DNA of 64,000 nucleotides from DATAOG01 sp963753685 (GCA_963753685.1 CAVWDE010000025.1:148209-212208); one strand, 5' to 3'. Positions 18,456 to 29,439 are shown, numbered from the stretch's first letter. Notes: a model not told the origin generated them from the sequence alone. Numbers and translations are program-made.

Positions 18456-19531
18456 GCCATGGGCTGCGGCTGGCCCTGCTCGGGCTCGTGCCGCTGCTGG
18501 TCCTGCTCCTCAGCCTGGTCCTGTTCCGGGCCGTGCTGCTGCCGTTCCTGGTCGGCATGGCGGCCGCCTACCTGCTCGATCCCGCGGCCGATCGGCTGCA
18601 GCTCTGGGGCCTCGGCCGGGCGAGCGCCACGACCCTGATCACGGTCGGCTTCTTCGTCGTCCTGGTGGTCGTGCTGGTGCTCATCCTGCCGACCCTGATC
18701 GCCCAGGCGGCCGCGCTGGCGACCGATCTGCCGGGCTATCTGGAGCGCCTCCGGGAACGCCTGGTGCCCTCGGTCTCGGGGCTGTTGACCAGGCTCGACG
18801 TCGAGGTCGATCTGTCGGCCAAGGGTCTGTTCCAGCGCTATTCCACCCAGTCGATGGACGTGCTGGTCGCCGCCGTCACCCAGCTGCTGCAGTCGGGGGT
18901 GGCGCTGCTCAACCTGGCCTCGCTGATCTTCGTGACCCCGATCGTGACCTTCTACCTGCTGCGCGACTGGGACCGGATGGTGGCGCGGATCTGGGCGGCG
19001 GTGCCGCCCGACCTGCGGCCGACGCTCAGCCGGCTCGCGGCCGACATCGACGAGGTGCTGGCCGGATTCATTCGCGGCCAGGGCCTGGTGTGCCTGTTCC
19101 TGGCCCTGTTCTACGGCCTCGGCCTGTGGCTGGTGGGGCTCCGCTACGGCCTGATCATCGGCCTCCTGACCGGGTTCTTCTCCTTCATCCCCTATATCGG
19201 CATGACCCTCGGCCTGGTCGTCGGTCTGGCGGTCGCGGCCTTCCAGTTCCAGGATCTGACCATGATCGGCCTGGTCGCCGTGGTGTTCGGGCTCGGCCAG
19301 TTCATCGAGGGCAATCTGATCAGCCCGCGCCTGGTCGGCAGCCGGATCCGCCTGCATCCGGTGTGGGTGATCTTCGCGGTGCTCGCCGGCACCGTGCTGG
19401 CGGGCGTGCTCGGCACCCTGCTCGCGGTGCCGGTCGCCGCGGTGCTGGGGGTGCTGCTGCGCTTCGGGCTGGAGCGCTACCGCGCGAGCCCGCTGTTCGG
19501 CCCGCCGCCCGCGCCGGAGACCGGGACGTGA
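18452..19531 (+). CDS. AI-2E family transporter (PerM-like)
   Basis: This is a 359-aa polytopic protein of the UPF0118/AI-2E exporter family. Helix pairs at the N-terminus (LALLGLVPLLVLLLSLVLF, VLLPFLVGMAAAYLLDP) are followed by a cytoplasmic/periplasmic loop and the family motif FSFIPYIGMTLGLVVGLAVA, then GQFIEGNLISPRLVGSRIRLHPVWV. No ATG exists at the expected place; the TTG at 18452 overlaps the previous stop (TTGA), which suggests coupled translation. The substrate is unknown. In alphaproteobacteria this gene conservatively precedes hdaA. Confidence 0.88.
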   Translation: MSHGLRLALLGLVPLLVLLLSLVLFRAVLLPFLVGMAAAYLLDPAADRLQLWGLGRASATTLITVGFFVVLVVVLVLILPTLIAQAAALATDLPGYLERLRERLVPSVSGLLTRLDVEVDLSAKGLFQRYSTQSMDVLVAAVTQLLQSGVALLNLASLIFVTPIVTFYLLRDWDRMVARIWAAVPPDLRPTLSRLAADIDEVLAGFIRGQGLVCLFLALFYGLGLWLVGLRYGLIIGLLTGFFSFIPYIGMTLGLVVGLAVAAFQFQDLTMIGLVAVVFGLGQFIEGNLISPRLVGSRIRLHPVWVIFAVLAGTVLAGVLGTLLAVPVAAVLGVLLRFGLERYRASPLFGPPPAPETGT

Positions 19532-20208
19532 GCGCCAACGCTCAGCTGCTGCTCGGTTTCGAGCACCCGGTGGCGTCCGGCCTCGAGGATTTCATGCCCG
19601 CGCCCGGCAACCGCGACGCGCTCGCCTGGCTCGAGCGCTGGCCCGCCTGGCCGGCCCCGGCCCTGGTCCTGCATGGTCCGCCGGGCTGCGGCAAGAGCCA
19701 TCTGGCGCGGATCTGGGCGGCGCGGGTGGGCGCCCGCCGGCTCGATCCGGCGGCCCTGCCGACGGCGGACGAGGCCATGTCGCCCTGCGCCGTGCTCGAT
19801 CCGGCCGAGCCGATCGCCGACGAGGTGGCGCTCCTGCTGCTGTACAACCGGCTCGCCGAGTGCGGCGGGCACCTGCTGCTGACCGCGCGCCGGCCGGTCG
19901 CCGCCTGGACGATCGGGCTTGCGGATCTGGCCTCACGGCTGCGCGCGGCCCCCGCGGTCGCGATCGGACCGCCCGACGACGACCTGCTCGCAGCCCTCCT
20001 GCTCAAGTTGTTCGACGACCGCCAGCTCGCGGTCTCCGAGGGCGTGATCGGCTATCTGGTCCGGCATATGGAGCGCTCGTTCGCCGCCGCCCGGGCGATG
20101 GTCGAGGCGCTCGATGCGCGCTCGCTGCAACAGCAACGGCCGGTCACCGTGGCGCTCGCGCGCGCGGTGCTCGAGGCCGGAACGGATCAATCGAGCCAGG
20201 GAGGATAA
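19528..20208 (+). CDS. hdaA: DnaA regulatory inactivator HdaA-like protein
   Basis: This is a 226-aa DnaA-related AAA+ protein. It has the N-terminal LLLGFEHPVASGLEDFMPAPGNRDAL region and a Walker A motif HGPPGCGKSH, and the C-terminal half has the AAA+ lid (VIGYLVRHMERSFAAARAMVEALD). It lacks the DnaA DNA-binding domain. In Caulobacter, HdaA stimulates ATP hydrolysis by DnaA on the sliding clamp, limiting re-initiation. LLLGF may be part of the N-terminal clamp-binding motif. The start is GTG at 19528, overlapping the previous stop (GTGA), so three genes in a row are start-stop overlapped. Confidence 0.85.
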   Translation: MSANAQLLLGFEHPVASGLEDFMPAPGNRDALAWLERWPAWPAPALVLHGPPGCGKSHLARIWAARVGARRLDPAALPTADEAMSPCAVLDPAEPIADEVALLLLYNRLAECGGHLLLTARRPVAAWTIGLADLASRLRAAPAVAIGPPDDDLLAALLLKLFDDRQLAVSEGVIGYLVRHMERSFAAARAMVEALDARSLQQQRPVTVALARAVLEAGTDQSSQGG

Positions 20209-20212
20209 GGTC

Positions 20213-20992
20213 ATGGATCTGGGCATCGCCGGCAAGACGGCACTGGTCTGCGCCGCCAGCAAGGGCCTCGGGCGCGGCTGCGCGCTGGCGCTGGCCAGAA
20301 ATGGCGCCGAGCTGTTCATCACCGCGCGCACCGCGAGCGCGCTGGAGGCGACCGCGCGCGAGCTCGCGGCGGCGACCGGCGCCAAGGTGACCCCGGTGGC
20401 CGGCGACATCACCACGCCCGAGGGGCGGAGGGCGACGCTCGCCGCCTGTCCTGAGCCCGACATCCTGGTCAACAATGCCGGCGGCCCGCCGCCCGGCGAT
20501 TTTCGCGAGTGGGACGAGAACGACTGGCTCAAGGCCTGCAACGCCAACATGGTCACCGGGATCATGCTGATCAAAGCGGTGGTCGACGGCATGATCGCGC
20601 GCAAGTTCGGGCGGATCGTCAACATCACCTCGAGCTCGGTCAAGGCGCCGATCCCGACGCTCGGCCTCTCGAACGGCGCCCGCTCGGGCCTCACCGGCTT
20701 CGTCGCCGGCCTCGCCCGCCAGACGGTCGCGCACAACGTCACCATCAACAACATCCTGCCGGGCCGCTTCGACACCGACCGCATGCGCTCGGGCCTCGCC
20801 TTCCAGGCCGAGAAGTCGGGCCGGCCGCTGGCCGAGGTCGAGGCCCAGTCGCAGGCCGCGATCCCGGCCAAACGGTTCGGCCGACCGGAGGAATTCGGCG
20901 AGCTCTGCGCCTTCATCTGCAGCGCCCAGGCGAGCTACATCACCGGCCAGAACTTCCTGATCGACGGCGGCGCCTATCCAGGCACCTACTGA
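20213..20992 (+). CDS. SDR family oxidoreductase lacking the YxxxK pair
   Basis: This 259-aa short-chain dehydrogenase-like protein has the cofactor loop AASKGLGRG near residues 14-22, NNAGG near 85-89 and NITSSSVK with the serine. Where Tyr-x3-Lys is expected it has LGLSNGARSGLTGF, so Tyr and Lys are replaced by Ser and Arg. Proteins with this LSNxxR variant form a subgroup of annotated 3-oxoacyl-ACP reductase-like SDRs, whose chemistry is unclear. A strong RBS (GGGAGGATAAGG, 20198-20209) precedes the ATG at 20213, favouring it over an earlier in-frame ATG. It follows hdaA by 4 bases. Confidence 0.85.
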   Translation: MDLGIAGKTALVCAASKGLGRGCALALARNGAELFITARTASALEATARELAAATGAKVTPVAGDITTPEGRRATLAACPEPDILVNNAGGPPPGDFREWDENDWLKACNANMVTGIMLIKAVVDGMIARKFGRIVNITSSSVKAPIPTLGLSNGARSGLTGFVAGLARQTVAHNVTINNILPGRFDTDRMRSGLAFQAEKSGRPLAEVEAQSQAAIPAKRFGRPEEFGELCAFICSAQASYITGQNFLIDGGAYPGTY

Positions 20993-21156
20993 CCCCCGTG
21001 AGACGCTCGGCATCCGGCACCGGCTCTGCTGAACGTGGACCGTCCGGCGCGACCGGCTGTGCCGCGCCTGCGCAGGCCTGGCGTGCGCAGCCCGACTGGC
21101 TTGGTTTGCCGGAGTGTGACATGCTAACGCTCTTCCGACTCTAGCCCTGGACCCCG

Positions 21157-22366
21157 ATGACCGAGCCCGCGATCCGGCCGACCACGCGCTACATCAACGT
21201 CGGCCACACCTTCGCGCATCTCCTGATGCTGATCTTCCCGACCGCCGTGCTGGCGATGGAAGGCACCTGGGGCCTGGGCTACGCCCAGCTGCTGCCGCTC
21301 GGCTTCGCCGGATACCTTTTGTTCGGCATCGGCTCGCTGCCGGCCGGCTGGATCGCCGACCGTTGGCCGAGCCCCTGGATCATGGTGCTGTACTATCTCG
21401 GCAGCGGCGTTGCCTGCGCGCTCACCGGGCTGGCTCAGGGGCCCTGGTCGCTCGCCGTCGGGCTCACCCTGACCGGGACGTTCGCCTCGATCTACCACCC
21501 GGTGGCGCTGGCCTGGCTGGTCGGGGCTGGCGACCGGCCGGGCCGGGCGCTCGGCATCAACGGCGTCTACGGCGCGGTCGGCACCGCCGGCGCGGCGCTG
21601 GTCGCGGGCGTGCTCGCCGATCTGATCTCCTGGCGGGCCGCATTCCTGGTACCGGGCCTGGTCTGCCTCGTCGTCGGCGCTCTGTTCACGGTCGGCGTGG
21701 CGCGCGGCCGCCACGGCATGGTGCGCGCAGGCTACCGCCGCAACCGCGCCCAGGCCGACGGCGCCGAGGCCCGGCGCGGCCTGTTCCTGATGCTGAGCGT
21801 GATCCTGTTCACCGGCATGATCTTCCAGCTGGCCGCGGTCGGCATGCCGAAGATCTTCCAGGCCCGCCTGGGCGATACCATCGGCACCAGCGCGATCGCG
21901 GCCGGAACCCTGGTCTCGGTCGTCTACGCGATCTCGGCGCTCGGCCAAGTCGCCGGCGGCATGCTCGCCGATCGCTACGACGAGCGCACGCTCTACCCGA
22001 TCAGCTATGTCTTCCAGATCGGCATCCTGGCGGTCGCCGTGGTTGACCTTCAATCCGCTGCTGGTCGCGGTGATGGCGCTCGCCGTGACCATCCAGACCG
22101 GCACCCAGCCGATCGAGAACTGCCTGATCGCGCGCTACACGCCCGAGACCTGGCGGGCCACCGTCTACGGCCTGAAGTTCGTGCTGGCGCTCGGCCTGAG
22201 CGCGCTCGGCGTGCCGCTGATCGCCCTGATCGTCGGCCATACCGGCAGGGTCGAAGGCGTGCTGCTCGCGATGCTCGCCTGCAGCGTGGTGGCGCTCGGC
22301 GTCGGGCTGATGCTGCCGCGGAGCGCCCCGGCGGCGGCCGCGCCGGCGATCCAGCCGGCCGAGTAG
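21157..22366 (+). CDS. MFS transporter (frameshifted here)
   Basis: This is a 12-helix-type major facilitator transporter, about 402 aa when repaired. The N-terminal half (NVGHTFAHLLMLIFPTAVLAM, GIGSLPAGWIADRW, WLVGAGDRPGRALGINGVYG) resembles fosmidomycin-resistance-like MFS proteins, so a drug or metabolite exporter is plausible but unproven. The first frame ends in ISYVFQIGILAVAV; the protein continues one base later as WLTFNPLLVAVMALAVTIQ through to AIQPAE. The extra base lies at about 22036-22046 (GCCGTGGTTGACC). Length is 3n+1. The 164 bases before the start contain an inverted-repeat-rich GC stretch but no recognised element. Confidence 0.82.
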
Positions 22367-22389
22367 GCCTGGCGGCCGCGGATGCGCGT

Positions 22390-23541
22390 GTGATCCGCTG
22401 GACCGAGGTCCGCGCCAAGCCGGTGCGCACCGTCGCCGGGCTGATGACCGGCACCTCGATGGATGGCCTGGACATAGCACTCTGCCGGGTGACCTCCGCG
22501 CCCGGGCTCGGCTTCGATCTGCTCGCCTTCGAGACCGTGCCGCTGCCGGCCGGGCTGCGCGCGGCGCTGGCAGCCGAGCATCTGCACGATCTCGCCGGCC
22601 TCGCGCGCACCGACGCGGCGCTTGGCCGGTTCTTCGCCGACGCGCTGGCCGGCCTGCTCGAGCGCCATCCGGTCGCCTTGGACCTGATCGGCAGCCACGG
22701 CCAGACGGTCTACCACGAGCATGGGCTCACCAGCCTGCAGCTCGGCGAACCGGCGCATCTGGCCTGGCGCTTCCGGTGTCCGGTCGTCCATGACTTCCGC
22801 GCCAACGACATCGCCGCCGGCGGCGCCGGCGCGCCGCTCGTGCCCTACGTCGATTACCGTCTGCTCGGCGGCCGCGGCGCGGCGCTGCTGATGGTCAACA
22901 TCGGCGGTATCGCCAATTTCACGGCCCTGCCGGCGGTCGGCGACGATCCCGGCGCGGTGCTCGGCATGGACTGCGGGCCGGGCAACATGCTGCTCGATCA
23001 GCTCGCGCAGCGCTTCTCGCGCGGCCGGATGGGGGTCGACCTCGACGGCCGTCTGGCGGCCCGAGGCAAGGTCAGCCCGGAGCTGCTCGCCGACCTTTGC
23101 GCGCATCCGTTCTTCGCGGCGGCGCCGCCCAAGTCGGCCGGCCGCGAACAGTTCGGTGCAGCCTTCGCCGAGACGCTGCTGGCCAAGGCCCGGCCAGGCA
23201 GCGATCAGGACTGGTACGATCTGCTGGCGACCGCGACCGAGCTCACCGCGTTCGGCATTCACGACTGCTATCTGCGCCATGTCGCGCGACGGCTGCCGGT
23301 CGAGTCGGTGGTGATCAGTGGCGGCGGCGCCCGCAATCCAGAGCTCATGGCGCGCCTTGCCGCGCGCTTCGGCAACCTGCCGCTGGCGACCAGCGATGCC
23401 TACGGCCTGCCGGTCGATGCCAAGGAGGCGATCGCGTTCGCGATTCTCGCCTCGGAGCGCATCGATGAGCGGCCGACCAACCTGCCGTCAGTCACCGGCG
23501 CCAGCGCTCAGGTACTGCTCGGCAAGGTCACCGAGTGCTAG
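22390..23541 (+). CDS. anmK: Anhydro-N-acetylmuramic acid kinase
   Basis: AnmK hydrolyses and phosphorylates 1,6-anhydroMurNAc released by lytic transglycosylases, returning it to MurNAc-6-P in cell-wall recycling. The protein is 383 aa from the GTG at 22390. Motifs are GLMTGTSMDGLDIALC (ATP-binding phosphate loop), LIGSHGQTVYHE, MVNIGGIANFT, GMDCGPGNMLLD and VVISGGGARNPELM. No suitable ATG is found. It runs 54 bases past the stop of the convergent MarR gene. The upstream MFS gene ends 23 bases earlier in another frame; the apparent long fusion of the two is only a result of the MFS frameshift. Confidence 0.93.
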   Translation: MIRWTEVRAKPVRTVAGLMTGTSMDGLDIALCRVTSAPGLGFDLLAFETVPLPAGLRAALAAEHLHDLAGLARTDAALGRFFADALAGLLERHPVALDLIGSHGQTVYHEHGLTSLQLGEPAHLAWRFRCPVVHDFRANDIAAGGAGAPLVPYVDYRLLGGRGAALLMVNIGGIANFTALPAVGDDPGAVLGMDCGPGNMLLDQLAQRFSRGRMGVDLDGRLAARGKVSPELLADLCAHPFFAAAPPKSAGREQFGAAFAETLLAKARPGSDQDWYDLLATATELTAFGIHDCYLRHVARRLPVESVVISGGGARNPELMARLAARFGNLPLATSDAYGLPVDAKEAIAFAILASERIDERPTNLPSVTGASAQVLLGKVTEC

Positions 23542-24024
23542 CACACCGGGCGGCCGGCTCAGCTGCTCGGTCCAGAACCCTTCCAGGCTCCTGAGCTTGG
23601 TGTTCAGATCGTCCAGGGGGGCGAACCTGGGTCGGGTGCGCAGGGCTTCGCTGTGACGTCCGAGCATGGCGCTGAGCTCGGCGCAGAGCGCGCGGCCGCG
23701 CTCGGAGAGCCGGACCCGCATGACCCGCCGATCGTGACGCGAGCGCTCCTGCTCGACGAAGCCCGCCTCGACCAGGCGCTTGAGATTGTAGGTGACGTTG
23801 GACCCGAGGTAGTAGCCGCGGGTCATGAGCTCGCCGACGCTGACCTCCTCGTCGCCGATGTTGGCCAGCAACAGGCTCTGGACGTTGTTGATCTGATCGA
23901 TGCCCAGCCGTTCCAGCTCGATGCGCAGCACGTCGAGGAAACGCCGGTGCAGGCGCTCGATCAAGGTGATGGTCTCGGCGTAGTCGCTGACCGCCAAGGG
24001 TTCCGATCCGAGTTCGGCGGTCAC
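23488..24024 (-). CDS. MarR family winged-helix transcriptional regulator
   Basis: This is a 178-aa regulator with a MarR core: ELMTRGYYLGSNVTYNLKRLVEAG (helix-turn-helix) and EQERSRHDRRVMRVRLSERGRAL (wing with the conserved DRR). The N-terminal helix FLDVLRIELERLGIDQINNVQSLLLANIG is typical of the alphaproteobacterial LdtR-like subgroup, whose members control stress and cell-wall genes; that assignment is inference. The start is GTG at 24024. Its 3' end overlaps anmK by 54 bases tail to tail, so the two mRNAs are mutually antisense there. Confidence 0.88.
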   Translation of the reverse strand: MTAELGSEPLAVSDYAETITLIERLHRRFLDVLRIELERLGIDQINNVQSLLLANIGDEEVSVGELMTRGYYLGSNVTYNLKRLVEAGFVEQERSRHDRRVMRVRLSERGRALCAELSAMLGRHSEALRTRPRFAPLDDLNTKLRSLEGFWTEQLSRPPGVLALGDLAEQYLSAGAGD

Positions 24025-24684
24025 CCGCCTGTGACCGCACCCGAGGTGAGCTTAGCGCACCACCGGTAAAGACCGGGTTAATCCGCAACCGCCCGGCGCT
24101 TGCCCGCCGACCGCGAACACCAGCCCAGACGCCTCCGCCGCCGGCCCTGCCAGGGCCGTGTCCGTCGCGCTCACCTCCTCGAACTCGGCATACGCACAAA
24201 AGGCGGTGTCTCATAACCAAGCGCAGAAAAATCCTGACGTTTGCGCTTGGTCTGCGCGCCCGGGTTGGCGGGCGGCGGGCGCGCCCCGCGAAGGTGAAGA
24301 CTTCGCGGGAACCGTATCAGCCATGTCGACCGCAGGGCCAGGCTACGAGCTGCCGGCGCGTCTCGAGCCGTCGAAGCCTGCCTGATTCACGGACGATCCG
24401 AACCCGCCGGTCCATGACGATGGCCCCGGCAGCACCGGTGCCGGTCGGAAGCTTGGCCTGGTGCGATGCGACCGGTGACCGCCCCTGATGGCCGGGACCG
24501 CCCGCCGGGGTGGCCGCGCCGGTGGCCGACCGGACCGTCGACCGGCGAACCGGCCGGCCCGAAGCAGGCCGGCCGCAGGCCGGCGGATGGATCTTCGACC
24601 GGCCACGGCCACGCCGCGGCCGAGAGCGGCCGACATGGCGAGCGGCCGCGCTCGGATGGGCGCGGCCGCGGGTTGCAGACGAGA
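24025..24684. other. 660-bp gap without a supported gene
   Basis: No coding frame here shows a recognisable protein. The part next to marR (24025-24260) is less GC-rich and should hold the marR promoter; it includes a 9-bp perfect inverted repeat, CCAAGCGCA (24217-24225) and TGCGCTTGG (24243-24251), with a 17-base loop containing A and T runs. A 10-bp palindrome GCACCGGTGC lies near 24438. The remainder (24500-24680) is dense in GGCCGG/CCGGCC units and is low complexity. It may be a fast-evolving spacer or the 3' region of the tad operon. Confidence 0.5.
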
Positions 24685-25851
24685 CTAGAGCGCGAGCGCG
24701 CGGCAGCTTTGGCTGTGGCCCCGAAGCGTGTCGCACAGCGATTCCGCCTGGCTCGCGTCGGTAAGCGGGCCGACCAGGAGCGGTTGGCGGCCATCCTGGA
24801 CGCCGGCCAGCCGGCTCAGCTGGCCGAGCTGATCGCGGTACTGGGAGCGCAGCTGGCGCCAGGCGGACGCCGCTTGCTGGGCATTGGCGTAGTCGCCGAG
24901 ATTGAGGAACCAGCGGCCGGTCGGCGCCAGGCCGAGCTCCACGCCCTGGCCTTCGAGCGCGATCGCGTTCAGCCGGCGCCCGGCGTCCGCATCGCCCGCG
25001 TGATCGGTGAGCTCCGGCGCATTGACGCCAATCGCGGCGCCCCGCTTGCGCTGGTCATCGACCGCCGCGAGCGCCGCGAAATAGGCGAGATTGTTCTGCA
25101 CCGCCTCCTCGTCGAGGTCGAGCCGGCTGACCCGCTCGGCGGCCACCAGATCGCCGGACAGGCCGTAAGCCAGCGCCAGATTCTGCCGGTTGCGGGCCTT
25201 GGCGCCCGGCTCGTCGGCGAGCGCCCGCAAAAGCTCGATCGCCTCCTTGTGCCGCCCGGCGAGCGACAGCGACAGGCCGAGATTGTTGCGCAGCAGCATG
25301 CTGTCGGGCGCCAGCGCGAGGCCGGCCCGATAGGCCGCCTCGGCCGCGTCGTATTGACCGGCGAGATCGTACGCGACCCCGAGCCCGTTGTGCGCCTGCA
25401 CGTCGTTGGGATCCTGCTTGACCACCGCCTGATAGTGGACGATCGCGGCCTCGGGCCGGTGCAGGCCGAGCATCGCCCGGGCGTACCCGCGATGCGCGGC
25501 CAGGTTGTTGGGGTCGCGCCGCAAGGCCTGGTCATAAGTCCTGGCGGCGTCATCGAGGGACTTGAGCTCGACCAGCGTGTCACCCATCAGGACATAGGCA
25601 TCGACCCGGTCGGGCTGGAGCGAGATCGCCTGCTGGTAGATGTTGACTGCCGCCGACGGATCGCCCGCTGCGCGGGTCGACGAGGCCAGGCGCAACAAGG
25701 TCCCGTATTGGCTTCCCTCGCGCTCGGCACCCTGCAGGGACGGGTTCAGACGAGGTTCGACGACATGGTTGGGAGCACAGGCCGCCACGGCCAGCAGAGC
25801 GCCGCCGGCGACCGCGAGGATCGGCCAACTCTTCCACGAGGTGAGGGGCAT
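24685..25851 (-). CDS. tadD: TadD-like TPR lipoprotein with C-terminal SPOR domain
   Basis: This is a 388-aa predicted lipoprotein: signal sequence with lipobox AVAAC near residue 25, then about five tetratricopeptide repeats (for example AVNIYQQAISLQPDRVDAYV, AHNGLGVAYDLAGQYDAAEA), and a C-terminal SPOR-like domain (YRDQLGQLSRLAGVQDGRQP, LTDASQAESLCDTLR) that may bind denuded septal glycan. It lies 131 bases downstream of tadC as the last gene of the Tad operon, where TadD pilotin-like TPR proteins are usual. The SPOR tail is not typical of classical TadD. Gene symbol is by position and architecture. Confidence 0.75.
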   Translation of the reverse strand: MPLTSWKSWPILAVAGGALLAVAACAPNHVVEPRLNPSLQGAEREGSQYGTLLRLASSTRAAGDPSAAVNIYQQAISLQPDRVDAYVLMGDTLVELKSLDDAARTYDQALRRDPNNLAAHRGYARAMLGLHRPEAAIVHYQAVVKQDPNDVQAHNGLGVAYDLAGQYDAAEAAYRAGLALAPDSMLLRNNLGLSLSLAGRHKEAIELLRALADEPGAKARNRQNLALAYGLSGDLVAAERVSRLDLDEEAVQNNLAYFAALAAVDDQRKRGAAIGVNAPELTDHAGDADAGRRLNAIALEGQGVELGLAPTGRWFLNLGDYANAQQAASAWRQLRSQYRDQLGQLSRLAGVQDGRQPLLVGPLTDASQAESLCDTLRGHSQSCRALAL

Positions 25852-25982
25852 GGGAAGTCCTCCAGCTCAACCAGCGAGCGCTCGCATGCTGCGCGACCTT
25901 CCTTTCGGAAAGGTTAACGGCAAGCGCACATGCGGGGCTGGGGCCGACGCCCCGCGCGCCCGCGCGCGGCCGGCCGCAGACG

Positions 25983-26957
25983 TTACCGGTGCAGATTGTC
26001 CATGACGTTGATGATCGCCGGCCCGATCAGGACGATGAACAGGACGGGCAGGATGAACAGGATCATCGGCACCGTCAGCGTCGCCGGCAGGCGCGCCGCC
26101 TTCTCCTCGGCCTTGAGCAGGCGCTGGTCGCGGAACTCGTTGGCCAGGACGCGCAGCGACTGGGACAGCGGCGTGCCGTATTTCTCGGTCTGCAGGAGGG
26201 TGTTCACGACCCCGCGGATCGATGGCAGGTTGGTCCGGCGGTTCAGATTGAGCAGCGCCTGACGGCGGTCCGGCAGGAAGCCGAGCTCGATCGAGGTCAG
26301 CGACAGCTCCTCGGCGAGCTCGGTATTGGCGCCGCCGATCTCATTGGCGACCCGCTCGAGGGCGACATCCAGCGACAGGCCGGATTCGGCACAGATCACC
26401 AGCAGGTCGAGACCATCCGGCAGGCCTTTGGAGAGCGCCAGCTGACGCTTCTTGGTCAGATTCGAGACGTACAGCTCGGGCGCGAAGAAGCCGAGGCCGA
26501 TGCCGCCCATGACGATCATGAGACGGGTGGTCGGCGCCAGGTCGCCGATCTGCAGCAGATAGACCAGCAGGAAGGCGACCGCGCCGAGCAGGACCGGCGT
26601 CACCACCTTGAAGAACAGGAACACCACGATCGCGTCGCGCGAGCGCAGACCGGCCTGCGCCAGGCGATCGTTGAGCTTGTCGCTCTGCTGACTCTGCATC
26701 AGCTTGAAGATGTCGACCACCTGGCGCATCGCGCCCAGGCTCTCGCTGCGGCGCTTGCGCGGCTTGTCCTTGAGCATCTGGCCGCGCAGCTGGTCGCGCC
26801 GCTCGGCGAGCATCTTGGCCCGCCGTTCCATCGGGTGGCGCTCGAGCAGGCCGTACCACACGGCGACCACGGTGATGAACGCCAGGCACGCGACCAGGAT
26901 GACCAGCAAGGAGTCGGCGGTCAGCCCGAACGGCAGGTATTGGTCGAGCTTGTTCAT
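25983..26957 (-). CDS. tadC: Tad pilus inner-membrane platform protein TadC
   Basis: TadC forms the inner-membrane platform with TadB for Flp pilus assembly. The protein is 324 aa with an N-terminal helix (LLVILVACLAFITVVAVWYGLL), a middle hydrophobic region, a T2SSF (GspF-like) domain with LPDGLDLLVICAESGLSLDVALERV and TPLSQSLRVLANEFRDQRLLKAEEKA, and a C-terminal helix (TVPMILFILPVLFIVLIGPAII). The ATG at 26957 overlaps the tadB stop (ATGA). Confidence 0.93.
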   Translation of the reverse strand: MNKLDQYLPFGLTADSLLVILVACLAFITVVAVWYGLLERHPMERRAKMLAERRDQLRGQMLKDKPRKRRSESLGAMRQVVDIFKLMQSQQSDKLNDRLAQAGLRSRDAIVVFLFFKVVTPVLLGAVAFLLVYLLQIGDLAPTTRLMIVMGGIGLGFFAPELYVSNLTKKRQLALSKGLPDGLDLLVICAESGLSLDVALERVANEIGGANTELAEELSLTSIELGFLPDRRQALLNLNRRTNLPSIRGVVNTLLQTEKYGTPLSQSLRVLANEFRDQRLLKAEEKAARLPATLTVPMILFILPVLFIVLIGPAIINVMDNLHR

Positions 26958-27981
26958 ATCTCGAACTTGATCATCTTGGTCATCACGCCCAGGCCGACCG
27001 CCAGGCTGGTGAAGCCGATGCCCATCATCATCCAGCCGCGGGGATCGGTGTACAGGGTGTGCATGTAGCCGGGATTGACGAAGGAGATGATGCCCGCCAT
27101 CACGAACGGCAGCGAGCCGATGATCATCGCCGACGCGCGCGCTTCCGAGGACATCGCCTTGACCTTGAGGCGCATCTGCTCGCGCCGGCGCACCATGTCG
27201 GACAGCTTCTCCAGGATCTCGGCGAGGTTGCCGCCGGTCTCCTGCTGGATCGACAGGCTGATTACCAGGAAGTTGAACTCGGGGATCGCGAGCCGCCGGG
27301 CAGCCGCCCACATCGCCTCGTCCATGGCGACCCCGATCTTCATCTGATCGGTGACCGAGCGGAACTCGGTGCCGACCGGATCCTGGATCTCCTCGCCGAT
27401 CGACTTGAGGGCCTCGGTCGCCGGCAGGCCGGAGCGGATGCCGCGCACGATCAGATCGAGAGCTTCGGGCAGCAGCAGCGTGAACTTCTTGACCCGGCCG
27501 GAGATCCGGCGCTGCAGGAGCAGGTTGGGCACACCGATGCCCACCGCCACCCCGAGGCCGGCGTCGATCCAGAAGGAGAACCCGACGAGCAGGGCCAGAC
27601 CGAGCGTGGTCAGGATGCCGAGCCCGACGCAGATCAGCAGGAAGTCGCCCATCTTGAGCCGCCAGCCGCTACGCTCGAGACGCTGGCGCAGGATCCCGAC
27701 GTTCGGCATCAGGCGCTTGATCAGCCGGTCGAGGCTGGCGATCGAGCTGTCGCTCTTGCTGCGGCGGACGCTTTCGACCGGCGCCTGGTCGCCGGACACG
27801 GCGACCCGGCTGCCGCGCGGCCCGGCCTGCAGGCGTTCGAGCCGCCGGCGCAGGCGCCGCTCGTCCTTCTGGAACAGATTGAGCCACAGGATCGCGATCA
27901 GGCCGACGATCAGCAGGCTGACGCCGAAGACGGTCGCCGACAAGAGGTTGGGGTCGTGGGCGATCTGATGGAGCAGCGCGC

Positions 27982-27985
<4 letters not shown>
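26954..27985 (-). CDS. tadB: Tad pilus inner-membrane platform protein TadB
   Basis: The protein is 343 aa, with the same overall plan as TadC: N-terminal helix (FGVSLLIVGLIAILWLNLF), a basic cytoplasmic segment (KDERRLRRRLERL), two helices, a T2SSF domain with LLLPEALDLIVRGIRSGLPATEALK and SIQQETGGNLAEILEKLSDMVRRR, and C-terminal helices. It works with the ATPase TadA to extrude and polymerise Flp pilin. Start (27985) overlaps the tadA stop and its stop overlaps the tadC start, both as ATGA, indicating coupled translation at fixed ratio. Confidence 0.93.
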
Positions 27986-29430
<1,445 letters not shown>

Positions 29431-29439
29431 GACGGAGCC

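Noticed and set aside
21157..23541. A single 794-aa MFS-AnmK fusion protein
   Set aside because: The middle of the frame is out-of-frame sequence. The MFS protein continues one base later in another frame and ends at 22366, and AnmK has its own GTG start.
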